Below are positions 40,765-51,800 of a stretch of DNA of 64,000 nt, one piece after another (position 1 is the first letter of the stretch; the number at the start of each line of letters is the position of its first letter). Under the pieces are notes generated by a model. That model saw nothing but the letters and a program-made list of their open reading frames with translations. It did not search any database and was not told the origin of the DNA. Source of the stretch: Diplonema japonicum (taxonomy: Eukaryota; Euglenozoa; Diplonemea; Diplonemida; Diplonemidae); the NCBI GenBank assembly GCA_964019335.1, contig OZ025672.1, positions 248,001-312,000 of the forward strand, read 5' to 3'. The position numbers and the translations under genes are program-made.

Positions 40765-40796
<32 letters not shown>

Positions 40797-41576
40797 AAAA
40801 AAAAAAAAACAAGTGTCGGTTTTCTCCTTGTTCGTACTGTACTGATTACACACAACAACAACAACAACAAAAAAAAGAAAAAAAGAAAGCAGGAAAAAAA
40901 AAAGGTTGTGACAGCAAACAAGAAAAGCGGTGCTTTTCATATAGCAACAGACAGAATCATTTTTCACAAAAAAAAAAAGACTGCAAGCCACAATGAACGC
41001 GCACTAACAGGTGAACTTGCGGGTTTGCAAGAAAAACAGAGTGGGGGGGGGGGGGGGGTGGAAGGGAGCTTGCAGAACAAGGAATATTAAAGAACTTATT
41101 TAAGTAGGCGGACGGGTGGAAAAGAGACAATGGGTGCAGGAAACACACCCGTCGGTTCTCTGGTACTCCCTTCGCAAAAAAAAAAAACATTTTTTTTTGT
41201 TTTTTTTCTTTTTTTTTTTGTTCTTTTTTCTTCTCTTGTCCAAAAAAAAAGTGGGGTGGGGGAAGCCAATGGCATTTAATGGACTCAACCAAAAGGGGGG
41301 AGAAAAGGAAAAAAAAAAAGAATAAAAAAAAAAACAATAAAAGAAAACCATGCCAGCACCGAGGAGGTTTGAAGAAGGTTCCCCTTCTCCTGGCCGGTCC
41401 CAAGTAAAGCACAATGATTTTCTTTCCTTTTTGTTATTATTATTGTCATTTTCCTTCTTTTCTTTTTTTCTCTTTCCTCGTTTCAATGCCCCTTTTCGTG
41501 TTTCGGTTTTTTCTCCCTCTCTTCCTCGGAACGGGGAAAACTTCTTTTTTTTTTATAAAGTTTTTTCTATCAACAC

Positions 41577-41607
<31 letters not shown>

Positions 41608-41722
41608 CAAAATGGTAAAAAAAAAAAAAAAAATACCCTACCCCCCCCGTCCTATCCCTATTTAGTTTCAAACAGATAATAATAAAAAAAAAAAAAATAA
41701 TAAAATAAAATAAAAAAAAACT
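39049..41722. other. 2.7 kb gene-poor spacer
   Basis: Almost entirely A, T and G tracts (A34 at 39969-40002 and others). A segment near 39568-39603 (ggtgtttcgaacaca, ttaaagatgtgaagcatg) resembles 23838-23870 and may be another small dispersed repeat. No gene. Confidence 0.55.
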
Positions 41723-42772
41723 CTAGTTAGAAGACCCCGAGTCACACTCCGAGTTAGTTGTGGACCTCTGCCTACCAAGCTGGAAGGAGTTCCAAGATTC
41801 AGGGCAAAGAACGCCCTCAGGGTCGGTCTCGGTGGTCCAAGCCGCATTGATAACACCCTCTATCGAGGTCATGGGAGGCTCGGCAAGCGTGTGAATCGAA
41901 ACATCACCCTGCTCCGCAAAAATCTTAAACCTACGAAGGCCAGGCGCATACACGTGCATAGTAAACGCAGGCTTGTCGGTAGTGTTGCACACCATGTGCA
42001 GCCCGATATCGTTACGCACATAGGCACAATCCCCAGCACGGAGTGTGGACACGCACTTCTCTCTCAACGCGGTGCATCTACCTATAGCATTCCCTGTTTC
42101 TATTGTTGAGTCGTATTTTGGCACGTGGTACTGGATCTCCTTAACCTCACCCTCAACACAGTATGCCCAGCAAGACGATTCGTCGTGGTCGTGAATAGAC
42201 GATTTACACCCAGCAGGCCAGCACATCAAGATAACGTCCATGAACTCATTGCTAAACATCAGGTTTCTCGTGTATTTCTTCGGGCTAGGGTCCCAATGAA
42301 TATACCTCTTCCACTCCTCGTCACGCGGGTACCATTTGCAGATTTCCCTTCGGGTACCTTCGACATCATGTGAAGCGTAAGTTTTGGATTTTAACGTGCG
42401 CTTGAGGTACTCGATCATGGAGGCCATGGAATGGCAGTCTGGCATGAGGCACCCGCCTGTGAATTTTGTGTCCTTCCCCACAATGACGTCCATAAGTAGT
42501 TCGTATGCGTCGTTTGCTGGGCCCATTTTGAACTTTTCCATGTCGTCCTTGCCTGTGAAGGTGACGCAGAAGGCTACCTCGCCCTCCTTAGGGTGGCACA
42601 CCTTGATGTCCCTGATCCCCGTTCGCATGCTGTAGAAGCCGTGGGCCACCTCTTGAACGATGACGTCGAACTTCTCCTCGAAACCCGGCTTCGCTTCGTA
42701 CCCAAACATCAACACCTGCTCGCCTGTCCCGTTGGCGTGGCAGATCTTACGCTTCTCACAGCAGCTTGTCAT
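41723..42772 (-). CDS. ABM-like domain fused to cysteine dioxygenase
   Basis: 349 aa; ATG 42772 (MTSCCEKRK), preceded by A18-GAA. Residues about 18-98 look like a dimeric alpha/beta-barrel (antibiotic biosynthesis monooxygenase-like, ABM) domain: VLMFGYEAKPGFEEKFDVIV and DMEKFKMGPAND. Residues 145-300 are cysteine dioxygenase: iron ligands H194 and H196 in SSIHDHDES, H259 in GLHMVCN, the cross-link Cys C201 and its partner Tyr Y275 (HVYAPGL). All catalytic residues are present, so it should oxidise cysteine (or a related thiol) to the sulfinate. The ABM fusion is unusual and might add a second redox or heme-handling step. Single exon. Confidence 0.88.
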   Translation of the reverse strand: MTSCCEKRKICHANGTGEQVLMFGYEAKPGFEEKFDVIVQEVAHGFYSMRTGIRDIKVCHPKEGEVAFCVTFTGKDDMEKFKMGPANDAYELLMDVIVGKDTKFTGGCLMPDCHSMASMIEYLKRTLKSKTYASHDVEGTRREICKWYPRDEEWKRYIHWDPSPKKYTRNLMFSNEFMDVILMCWPAGCKSSIHDHDESSCWAYCVEGEVKEIQYHVPKYDSTIETGNAIGRCTALREKCVSTLRAGDCAYVRNDIGLHMVCNTTDKPAFTMHVYAPGLRRFKIFAEQGDVSIHTLAEPPMTSIEGVINAAWTTETDPEGVLCPESWNSFQLGRQRSTTNSECDSGSSN

Positions 42773-43022
42773 TTCTTTTTTTTTTTTTTTTTTTGGTTTT
42801 GTTTTTTTTTTTTTCCCCCCTTTTTTAAAAAAGAAAAATAAGGTGTGGAGAAGCGGTGTGCAAGAGAAAAAAAAAAAAATCCCAGGGATCGTTCGAATCA
42901 TCCCTTTGTCACGGAACACTGCCGGGCTCTTTTTTTTTTTTTTTTTTCTTTTAATCCTTTTTTTCCTTCTTTTTTTCCCCTTCATCAGAAGTTCTTTTTT
43001 TTTTTTTTTTTTTTATAGTATC

Positions 43023-43686
43023 TCATGCCGAACCGAAGACATGATCCATGAACAACACAGTTGGGTTGCTGTCTGTTCTTCTCAGCTTTTGCGGAAGGGG
43101 TACTTCGGTGGTGCTGAAGACGGGAAGGATTGGCTGTTGTTGCGCGTGAAACACGTGAGGGGTGACCGTAGGCTGCACCATGGGCACGGGCTCGGGAGGT
43201 GCTGTGTTGAAGCCCCCTTCGCTGGAAAGGTGCTCGGAGCGAGGGGAGTACTTGGACAACTTCGTTTCGACTTTGTCTTTGTAAACGTTACCATATTGGT
43301 ACCTTTCTACCTCTTCCCCGTTCTCCATCCTGGCGCCTTGCTGTTTAACGTACCTTGCGAAACCCCCGTAAATGGTCATGGTCTGCACAACCTTCTCAAA
43401 ATATTCCTCTTGTGCCTGCGCTAGTAGAATCATGAATGGGACGGTGCTCGCTGGTTTTTTTTTTTTTTTTTTTAAATTATTCCCTCCAGTGTACCTAAGC
43501 ACCCGAGCACCCTCGATGCAACATGCCACTGCAGTTTAGCAGCCTGTATCTGGATCAGTTTTTCGGTTGCGCTTTTCGACAAAAATCCGAAGTTCTTGTA
43601 AAAGCCCGCGTCGTTTCTTGTCCCGGTGACCCACCATGTGAAGAACAGACCTTTTTTTTTTTTTTGTGTTTTTTTCTTTTTTCAGG

Positions 43687-43717
<31 letters not shown>

Positions 43718-43993
43718 TACCTGAAAAAGTCCCCTTTGACAGCCATGATTGCTTTCTTATAAATTTCTCCATATCTTGCTTTTCCACCGTGTTCAACTTA
43801 TACCGTTTCTGCTGCCTCCATGTGTGCAGCAGCTTCACCCTCCTTTCAGCCCGCGCTACAATCGGCCAGTTAGCCGACGGTATTAAATAAAGCTGAAGGT
43901 GGGGAAAATTGTTGTTTCCCTTCCCCCTTTTTTGTGTTGAAATACCTCTGTTTGCGCTCGCCCCTTGGGTATGAATTGATTTGGTGCCGCCAT
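43023..43993 (-). CDS. Unknown 267-aa protein, four exons
   Basis: Exons 43993..43946, 43892..43721, 43650..43495 and 43450..43023 join in frame (phases 0, 1, 1) across introns of 53, 70 and 44 nt with donors GTATTT, GTATGC and GTACAC and acceptors CTTCAG, A-tract-AG and AACCAG. The total of 804 nt is divisible by three and removes every poly-Lys/Phe artefact. The product has a basic N-terminal helix (ERRVKLLHTWRQQKRYK), a hydrophobic stretch (GLFFTWWVTG), a possible membrane segment (GCLASTVPFMILLAQ) and a Pro/Val/Gln-rich C-terminus. No family recognised. Confidence 0.65.
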
Positions 43994-44124
43994 TTTTTCT
44001 CTTTCTTCCCTCCCCCACCCTGAAGACGGCAATATATAAAATGAATACCAAAACAAATACAAAAACAACAAAAAAAAAAAAAAAAAACTTTTATAAAACA
44101 TTGTCTAAAATCGGGCAGACTAAC

Positions 44125-44604
44125 TCACGCCTTCGGCATCGAAGAAGGCAGCCCACAGCTGTCAAGTAGCTCCTTAAGCTCCGCAAATTTCTTCATAACG
44201 TCATCATCGTCCTTATAAGTGTCCTCAATTGTCAACAAATCGGTTGTTTCAACACCATATTTCTGCCCTATCTGGGTGGCTGACCCCATGAAGATCAGAG
44301 CCAACATAGGGTCCTCAGACACGTGGCAAGGCAGGTTTTTTGCCTTTCTCTCTTCGAGGGTGTCTTGCAAGGTGCCTTTGCTTTCTTGAATCGCTTTCAG
44401 AATGGTTTCCCTGTCCGGGATTTGTCTCGGTTTCGGTTTCGGCTCAGGTTCTGCTGCCTTCGGGGGGCTCTGTTCTGGTTTTTTTTCTTTCTCTGGGGTT
44501 GATTTTTCTGGTTCCTTCTGCACGGTATTGGGTTTGTTCTCATCTTTTTTTTTCTCGTCGCGGGTTTCAATTACTTCACCCTTTTTACTCGAGCCACAGC
44601 CCAT
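44125..44604 (-). CDS. Dually acylated (MGCGSS) acidic/proline-rich protein
   Basis: 159 aa from ATG 44604. MGCGSSKKGE is a textbook N-myristoylation plus palmitoylation signal (Gly2, Cys3, Ser6, basic follow-on), so it should sit on the plasma or flagellar membrane. A Lys/Glu/Pro-rich disordered linker (residues 15-75) leads to a small helical domain (GTLQDTLEERKAKNLPC, then LLTIEDTYKDDDDVMKKFAE). The family is not recognised; the arrangement is that of membrane adaptors. Single exon. Confidence 0.7.
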   Translation of the reverse strand: MGCGSSKKGEVIETRDEKKKDENKPNTVQKEPEKSTPEKEKKPEQSPPKAAEPEPKPKPRQIPDRETILKAIQESKGTLQDTLEERKAKNLPCHVSEDPMLALIFMGSATQIGQKYGVETTDLLTIEDTYKDDDDVMKKFAELKELLDSCGLPSSMPKA

Positions 44605-45518
44605 TTTTGTGTTTCCTCCCCACCGGCTCCCCCTTCTGTGTGAATAACTAGAAAAGAAAAAAAAATGATAACTGGAAAGACACAAAAGAAAAATAAAATA
44701 CCTACTGCAACCAAATGGGGCAAAAAATAAAAGATAAAGACAACGTGTGGGAGGGGAGGGGGGGGGGGGAGGGGGCTGTGGAAGTAAACAAAAAAATAAT
44801 AATGTAGGGGGAGGGGGGGAAATATCATAAAAAGAATTTAGAGAACGTAATCACTGAATTGGTGTTTGATGGTTTTTGCTTTTTTTTTTTTTTTTTTTTT
44901 TTGTTTTCTTCCTTTTTCCTTCTATTCTGTGTTAGGCCGTGACAGGGGGAGCAAATAATGTAGCGTGTTTTCTTTTTTTTAGTTTCCCTCCGGAAGGTGC
45001 CATTGCACGGACGGGGGAGGAGTTTTCTTTTTTTTTTTTTTTAGTTCAGAAAAAATTACATTTCCCAAACAGACAGTTTCGCTGGTACAGAAGCGGATTT
45101 TTGCCTGTTAGTCGTTCAAGCAGACTGCTGGGGGAAAAAAAAAATTTATATTCTGGTCGAGAAAAAAAAAGGAAAACCCACCCCCAAAAAAAGAAGAAGG
45201 CCTGACAACAGCAAAAAGCGAACAAAAAAAAGGAGGGGGGGAGATGAAAATAACAAATGGTGCCAAACTGAACTTCACCCCTTCGTCATTTTTTTATATT
45301 TTTTTTATTTTTTTATTTTTGTTTTTTTTTTTTATAAAAAAAAAAAAAACAAAAATCTGCAGCATTTTTTAAATGCTACTGTGGAATATGGTCAAAAATC
45401 ATAAAATTTACTGATTGAACTACATCTGCTCAAAAAAAAAAAAAAATAATAATAATAATAATAAATGACGAAAGAGTGAAATAAGAAAAGAGAAAAAAAA
45501 TGCTACCTACCACCTATC

Positions 45519-45550
<32 letters not shown>

Positions 45551-47919
45551 GAGCCAGCATTATAACTCCCATTTCCGAGTTAATTGTGGCGGCCCGTTGG
45601 CAAGTTAAAAATAGCATGATTATCTCCACATTTCCCTCCCTTTTTTTTTTTTTTAAACATTGAAATACCACCCAAACGTGCTGCAGGTTAAGCAAATGAA
45701 ACCATTTTGTCCCTGAGCTACGGGGCGGAACCAAGGTTGTTTCACTATGATGGGGGGAAAAGTGTTCGCAAAGCTACCCATCAATAAAATATAAGAAAGA
45801 AGTAACAGAAATGAAGGGAACAGTCAGGCTGGGGGAAACATAGAACATGAGGAGGGTGGGGGAAAGCCATAAGGCCAAATATATGTTTCAATTTGTAAGA
45901 AACTCGCACTAAGGGGGAAAAAAAAAAAAAAAAAAAGAAAAGAAAAAAAAAGAGGGCAAACGGGGACTGATTTTTTTTTTTCTTACTGAAGAAATATTTG
46001 CTTTTTTTTTTTTGATTCTTGCTTCTTTCCTTTTTTTTTCCATCTTTTTTTATTTTTTGAGATTTGATAAATAACAACAAAACAAAAGTGTTTTCTGCTT
46101 GGTTTTTTTTTTTTTTTTTTTTTTTTTCGTAAAAGAAAAAAAAAAGAAAAAAAAAGGGGGGGGAGGAAATGACAAAAAATATAGAATATCCAACCCGAAA
46201 CCAGACTTCGAGCACTAAAAAAAAAAAATATTCTTTTTTTTTTTGTCTAACGCCCATCCCCCTCTCTTTTTTTTTTTTTTCTTCTTTCTTTTATTATATA
46301 TTTCAGAGGGAGAGGGGGAGCAAACTAAAGCTTCAGCCACTTGTCAGGCGCATACCAGAAATAAACAGAAGTAAAGACAGAAAGAGAGAGAAAGAAAAAG
46401 ATGGAAAAAAAAAAAAATTGGGGAATTGTTATCCCAGAGAAAAAGAAATAGTCCAAGACGGCTTTCTCAAATCTCTGATTGGTGTATAGGTCCCCCTTTT
46501 TTTTTTTATATTGTATTCCCTAGACAGGAAGTGTGCCTACGAGTTCGGGTACAAACACAAAGGGAACAGGGTGGCACAACCAAAAAAAAAAAAAAAAAAA
46601 AAAGAAGAAGAAGGAGAAAAAAAAAGAAAGAGGTCAGTTATTCTATGAGCGGCATGTTCCACGAAATTTCGAAGGGGGATAATTTTACAAACAAAAAAAG
46701 GCTTGCGACATCGATCCTTCTGAACTAACTGGATCTCGATTGAGCCTCCGGGTGCCGGTAGAGAGTATAAGTCAGGCTTCCACTGCCAGAGGTGTGGATG
46801 TCTAGGCAATGAAGCCTGCCTCAAGCAAAAAAATAGCCACAAAATATAAAATAACTGACCATAACGATATATGAAGAAATTGGTAGCTTTTTTTGCAAAG
46901 AGATAGTGCCCCTCCCCTACTCCTCCTTAACCAAACTAGAAAGATTGGATCTTTCAAAAAAAAAAATGGGGGGGGTGTTTGAAAAAAAGAATTGAAACGA
47001 AAAGGTGGAAAGGGGAGGGATTAGTGAGAAAACTCAATTTCTTTCTATTTCTTTTTTTTTTTTCTCTTTTCTTTTTCTTCTGCTCTTCTTTCCTCTGTTC
47101 TCTTCCTTCTTTTTTTTTCTCCCTGACATTACTATATTTGAGGGAGGGGAAAAAAAAAAGGGGATTAATTCCCCTGGGGGAAAAAATAAAATAAACTCTC
47201 TCTCCCTTTTTTCATCTGCACGAGAACCCTCCCTTTTCTTCTTCTTTTTTTAGACACAAATCAAAAAAAAAAAAAAAAACTCTTTTTTGTTATTGCCCAA
47301 CCACATAAACACAAAAAGGGAGGGAAAGGGAATACGGGATAGCAAACTTTTTCTTCTTCTTTTTTTTTCTTCTGTTTTCAAAATTTGTTTCTTTTAATTC
47401 TCGGTGTTTGCAACAGACAACAATAAAAAAAAATTCAAAAAAAAATACTAAAAAAAAAAAAAAAGGAAGATTGCCTGTCTCCGTAAAGGGGAATTGGAAC
47501 ATGGGGGAATGAGGGTGGGAGGTAAAATTATTATTTTGGTGCCTGGTCTTTTTTTTTGTTTCTTCCAAAATTCGTTCCCCCCCCTTTTTTTTGATGTTAT
47601 CCTTTTTTCACGTTTCATCAGTTGTGTGAGCAGCAGCATGCATATGGCAGCACACCAGCAGCACGGGGAAAGGCACCCTGAGGGCACGAGGGAGGGGGAG
47701 AGGGGGAAAGAACAAGAACCGCAACTTGGGTAGGGTGAAAGGGGAAAGGTTTAAAATTACTATAAAAATTTCACAAATACCAACAACAAGAAGAAAAAAA
47801 AAAGAAAAAAAAAAATAAGCAATAGCGTGCCAGGCCCAGGCCAAAACCCGATCCCAATTAAGGGTGGAATTAAGGAGGGAAACGAATTACGTTTTTCTTT
47901 TTTTTTCTTCTCTTCCACC

Positions 47920-47953
<34 letters not shown>

Positions 47954-47969
47954 AAAGAGAGAAAAATTC
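44605..47969. other. 3.4 kb gene-poor spacer
   Basis: Homopolymer-dominated. A normal-complexity island at 45560-45790 has minus-strand frames open across a possible GTATTT..AAAG intron, but two frames work equally well, so I do not call a gene. The Cys-rich fragment at 46741-46835 is listed separately. An AAT microsatellite lies at about 45447-45463. Confidence 0.5.
46741..46835 (+). pseudogene. Cys-rich zinc-binding tail, copy 2 (plus strand)
   Basis: Reads GREYKSGFHCQRCGC.GNEACLKQ on the plus strand, matching the minus-strand copy at 30831-31010 in both protein and DNA. It is the only coding-like sequence on the plus strand in this window, and has no start or complete gene around it. Probably mobile-element debris. 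Confidence 0.4.
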
Positions 47970-48130
47970 TCAGGGGCTCATTACTTCACGCTTGGCATGA
48001 ACATGCCCGCCCTCTCGGTTTCCGCAAGTAGTAACCATTCGATGGCCCTGCGGGCCCTGAAACGCTAACTGCGAAAGCCTTAAGGCAGCGGGAAAGTCAT
48101 TACTTTAATAAGCTCTAAGTTCTCCCCCAT
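47970..48130 (-). CDS. Possible 41-aa small protein, two exons
   Basis: Exon 1 48130..48104 (MGENLELIK) and exon 2 48068..47970 (LAFQGPQGHRMVTTCGNREG.., ending VMSP) join in phase 0 over a 35-nt intron with donor GTAATG and acceptor TTTCGCAG, the size and style of the introns in PFK-2. The frame also stays open upstream of the ATG for about 35 codons, so the true start may be in an earlier exon. Composition is normal and not homopolymer-driven. No family. Confidence 0.4.
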
Positions 48131-48871
48131 AAGGTACCGAAGGGTGAGAGAGGAGGTAATCACAAAGGAGCAGGTACAATACAATTCACATTTCAGTTTG
48201 CACAAACTATTTGTTTCAGTAAATCAACCATGCACGAAATAGAGAGAGAGATGGCAATGGCGGGCGCCGAACATTTAAAAAAAAAGGGGGGTAGGGGTGC
48301 GGTGTGTTTCTTTTTTTTTTTTCCACTCCTCCTTTTCTTTTCTTTGGACATCTTCTCAATCACAATATCAAACTTGACCAGGTAAACCGCTTTCCTTCTG
48401 CGCCATCTGAGTTGGTGTTTTTTTTTTTTTTTTTTTTTTTTTTGAAAAAAAAAAAGAAGAGGAAAAAAAAAAAAAAAAAAAAAGCAACCTCAGAACAGGA
48501 AACTTTAAGTTTGCTTTGTCGCATCAGAGGTACAGGACAGTTTACCGTTAAAGTCCACATTTAACCCCTTTTTCTTTTTATTCTCTCTTTCCCCCCCCCC
48601 CCCCACCTTTGAAAAAAAGGGGGAGAGAGAAAAGGGGGGGGAAAAAAAGAAGAAGGCAAAAGCAAACCTGAAGTTTCCCTGTTCTGAGGTTTTCTTTTCA
48701 AAAAATAAAAGAACATTCTTTATCATTTGATGCCCCCCCCCATTTTTTCTTTTTCGTTCTTTATTTTTTCTTTTCCAGTAGTGGCTAAAAGCCTCCCCAG
48801 GAGAAAAGAAACACGGTTCTTGTTTGCACCTGCAAGAAGATCGGTGCAAAAAAAAAAAAAAAAAATTCTAA
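48131..48871. other. Spacer with fold-back element
   Basis: Low-complexity runs plus a 206-bp fold-back at 48486-48691 (separate). Nothing else. Confidence 0.6.
48486..48691. mobile_element. Fold-back (long inverted repeat) element
   Basis: Left arm aacctcagaacaggaaac, tttaagtttgcttt is the inverse of the right arm aaagcaaacctgaa, gtttccctgttctgaggtt. Inner segments (ttctctctttccccc / gggggagagagaa) also pair, so nearly the whole 206 bp can fold into one hairpin. No coding content; MITE or fold-back type. Confidence 0.7.
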
Positions 48872-51800
48872 TTATAGTACAATTGGTCGTTGTCTCCCGT
48901 AAGAGAGCAAAGGAGAAAGCATGGGCTCGCAATCCACCCCCCACATCAGTGGGCAGGTGGCACCGGGAGCCGTTTCGAAAAAACTGATCTCTTTTTTTGC
49001 CACAGTACACACCTCTGTATCAACTGGCGCAAATGTTGCCAGGGCAGGGGCCCCCCTTTGACCAGCACCTTCGTGGAAAGGGATCACGGGACAACTCGGC
49101 CGCTCCTGCACGATTTAAGTTTGAAGAGAAATTAAAAAAAATAAAATAAAAAAAAATCATACCCCTCCGTTCTTAATAAGCCTGTCAGGGCTGCGCGGCT
49201 CATCCGAATCGCTCTCCGCCTCCCTTCCATTCGAGTACTTGCACTCACTAGACTCCATCTTCTTGTGTTTGTAGAAGAAGAATATTGTCACAGCCAACGC
49301 AGCAGGGCCGAGCAACCAAAACACAATGCACAACCCAAGCCTCATTTTAACAAGCGCGTAAAGCTTGTTCTTAACATCATCTGCATCACTGTCAGTGAGC
49401 TCAATATATTGGTCCGCCCACAGTATAGGCATCATGGTACCAACAGGCGAGTTTCCGATATTCGGGAATGAGACAGGGAAGTGCACGCCACCCTTGTTGT
49501 TGATGTGGAAGTTAGCCTGAAGACGCCTCTCAGCCTTCATGACGATACCCGTGATGGGTTCGAAATAGACAATGGAGGTGTGGTTGGAATCGCCTACAGG
49601 GTCAGGGTTCTCATCCCTCACAAGGCCCTCCACACGTGAGGTGAGCTCTTCGGAATTGTTGAACGCGTATGAAAAGTGCGGTGCGGAGTAGAACGTCGGA
49701 ACACCAAAGTGCGGTGCCATGTTGATGAAACCGTAGAGCTCGTTGTTGAAACCACTGTCGACCCCGATCAGGTTCTGGTTCAAGTAATATTTCCTCAATT
49801 CGACACCTTTCACGGACACTGTCCCACCCCTCAGGAAGCTCACGTCCCTGTGGATCAGCTGCACCCACAGTGACACAGAGTCCGGTTCTCCAGGTACAAT
49901 ATTGTGGCTGTACGATATTTCCGGTGTGTACCTTGTGCCTGCCTTCGTCAGGTTGAACTTGTAGTCCCAGATTGTCTCTGCCGCGCGGCCGTAGTCCTTC
50001 TCGAAGAAGCCACGCTTCCTCCAGTCGTCCTTTCCTGTGTGCATAATGGACTCTCTGTCTTCACCTGATGCTTCGAAGAATGCCAGTGCCTCCTGCACTG
50101 AATACCAGTTGTAAAACGCTCCAGGGTAGTAGCTTCCTCGGAGAACTGTATACAAAGGGTCGTTGTTCCTGAACCACACTTCCTTTGCGGGCACCTTCGT
50201 GATGGACCTGTGAAACCAGCCGTCATTGTGGGTCAGCGCTGTGAGCGCGCCCACGCGGGTGGGGAAGTTTGTGTCGTATGTGATCTGGTGGAAGTACCCG
50301 ACAAGGTCGGCGGTGAGCGTTTCATTGTTGAGGAACGGGATTCCGAATGCTCCCAGGACGCCGTGCAGGGCCACCCTGGCCTCACATGTGGTCTTAATAC
50401 ACTCGTCCAGCGCATTGAGCGCACCCACTATGGCAATGAGGTTCGGCGCATTAGCTCCCGTGGTCCCGAAACGGACCTTCTGAAAGAAAAGCTCCGCTTC
50501 AGCGGCGTCAAGTCGGTAGTTCGTTCCGGTGCTTGCTGTGTAAGCCGCGAAAGACATAAAGAAAGGCAGCGCTGGTAGTTTAAGATATTGCGCAAAACCA
50601 GCATCCAGGTTAACAGGATCCGTGGCCCACAGAGTGGATGTGGCTGGACCCGCTACCTTTATCGCTGCCTCATAGACGAAGGAAGGCATGGCCATCTGGA
50701 TCTCGCCTTCACCTGCCACATTCAGCAGTTGCGCGAACCCCGCGATCAGCCCCGCGTAGGGCCCGTTGAACACGTAGAGGTTCTTCTCCGACTCGTCCTG
50801 CACACTCCTTTCGGGGATGAACTTGTAGCTCGTGACATCCACGTACGACACCTTCGTCCCGTTGTTCAGCACGGTGATGTTCACCGACTCAGTGTGGTAC
50901 TCATACACAAACGGGCCCACCTCCTCTAGCTTCGGATGCTCCGTCCCCGCCATCACCTCGAACACGTTGGTGATGTTGAAGGCATAGTAGTCCCTGTACA
51001 TGATGGCTGTGTCGTTCCTCTTCGTTGTCCCGAACTTGAACATTTGCTCAGCGTCATTGGTGTCGAGCGTCAGGCCATCGTGGAGGACGTTCCCCAAGAT
51101 CAGAGGAACAAGTCCCCACATGAGCAGACTGAGCGAGATCATCATGATGCCGCAGCAGTACCCGCACGAGAGGGACAGTTTCTTGCTCGACCCAAACACA
51201 ACAAGCGGTGTCAGAAGGGCTGTGAACCCAATGATGCTTCCCGCGATAACAACACCCATCCACTCATCGCTGTCCTTGGGGCCTTGTGTGTATAGGCCTA
51301 CATTTTCATTTGCCAGGACCTGCGGACTCGGTTCGGGTGTGGGCGGCACAGTGCCAGTAGGGATGGGGATGACACAAGTGCTGTCACAGCTCACCGTAGT
51401 ACAGGAGTGGATGTGGCGGTGGCTCACAGAGGAGGCGACGTTGAAGTACCAGTCGGCGACAGCCTTCGCAGCATTCACCCCGTCCACAGTGAAGAGGGGC
51501 ATCGCAGCGGGGACACCAGCACCAGCAGCTGCACTCACTCCTGCGATGTGGCTGTAGCAGGAGGTCAGGAAGAGACCGTGCGAAGAGACATTGGGGGACT
51601 GAAGAGTGGCTGCCATCCTCTCCCCGTAGTAGTTGATGTAATTGGTCCCCGCACTCACGTTCCCTGTCAGCCCGTTCAGGGTGAGCTGCAGGCCGTCGTA
51701 GCGGTTCTGAACAATGAACAGGCGAACGCGAGCGTCAGCGAAGGCATTCGAATTGGAGACCATCACTGCCGCCATGCTGAGGCACGCCCCTCCGAGGGGA

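Noticed and set aside
42880-42915. ggatcgttcgaatcatcc, like a T-psi-C arm
   Set aside because: Loop size is wrong and flanks are homopolymer; no tRNA body.
45711-45790. tRNA-like string GTAGCTCAG on the minus strand
   Set aside because: No matching acceptor or T arm (no GTTCRANY loop) at the right distance; cloverleaf cannot be drawn.
45560-45790. Two-exon small gene (MGSFANTFPPII..)
   Set aside because: Two different frames remain open across the same putative intron and no acceptor-like leader precedes the ATG; evidence too weak to call.
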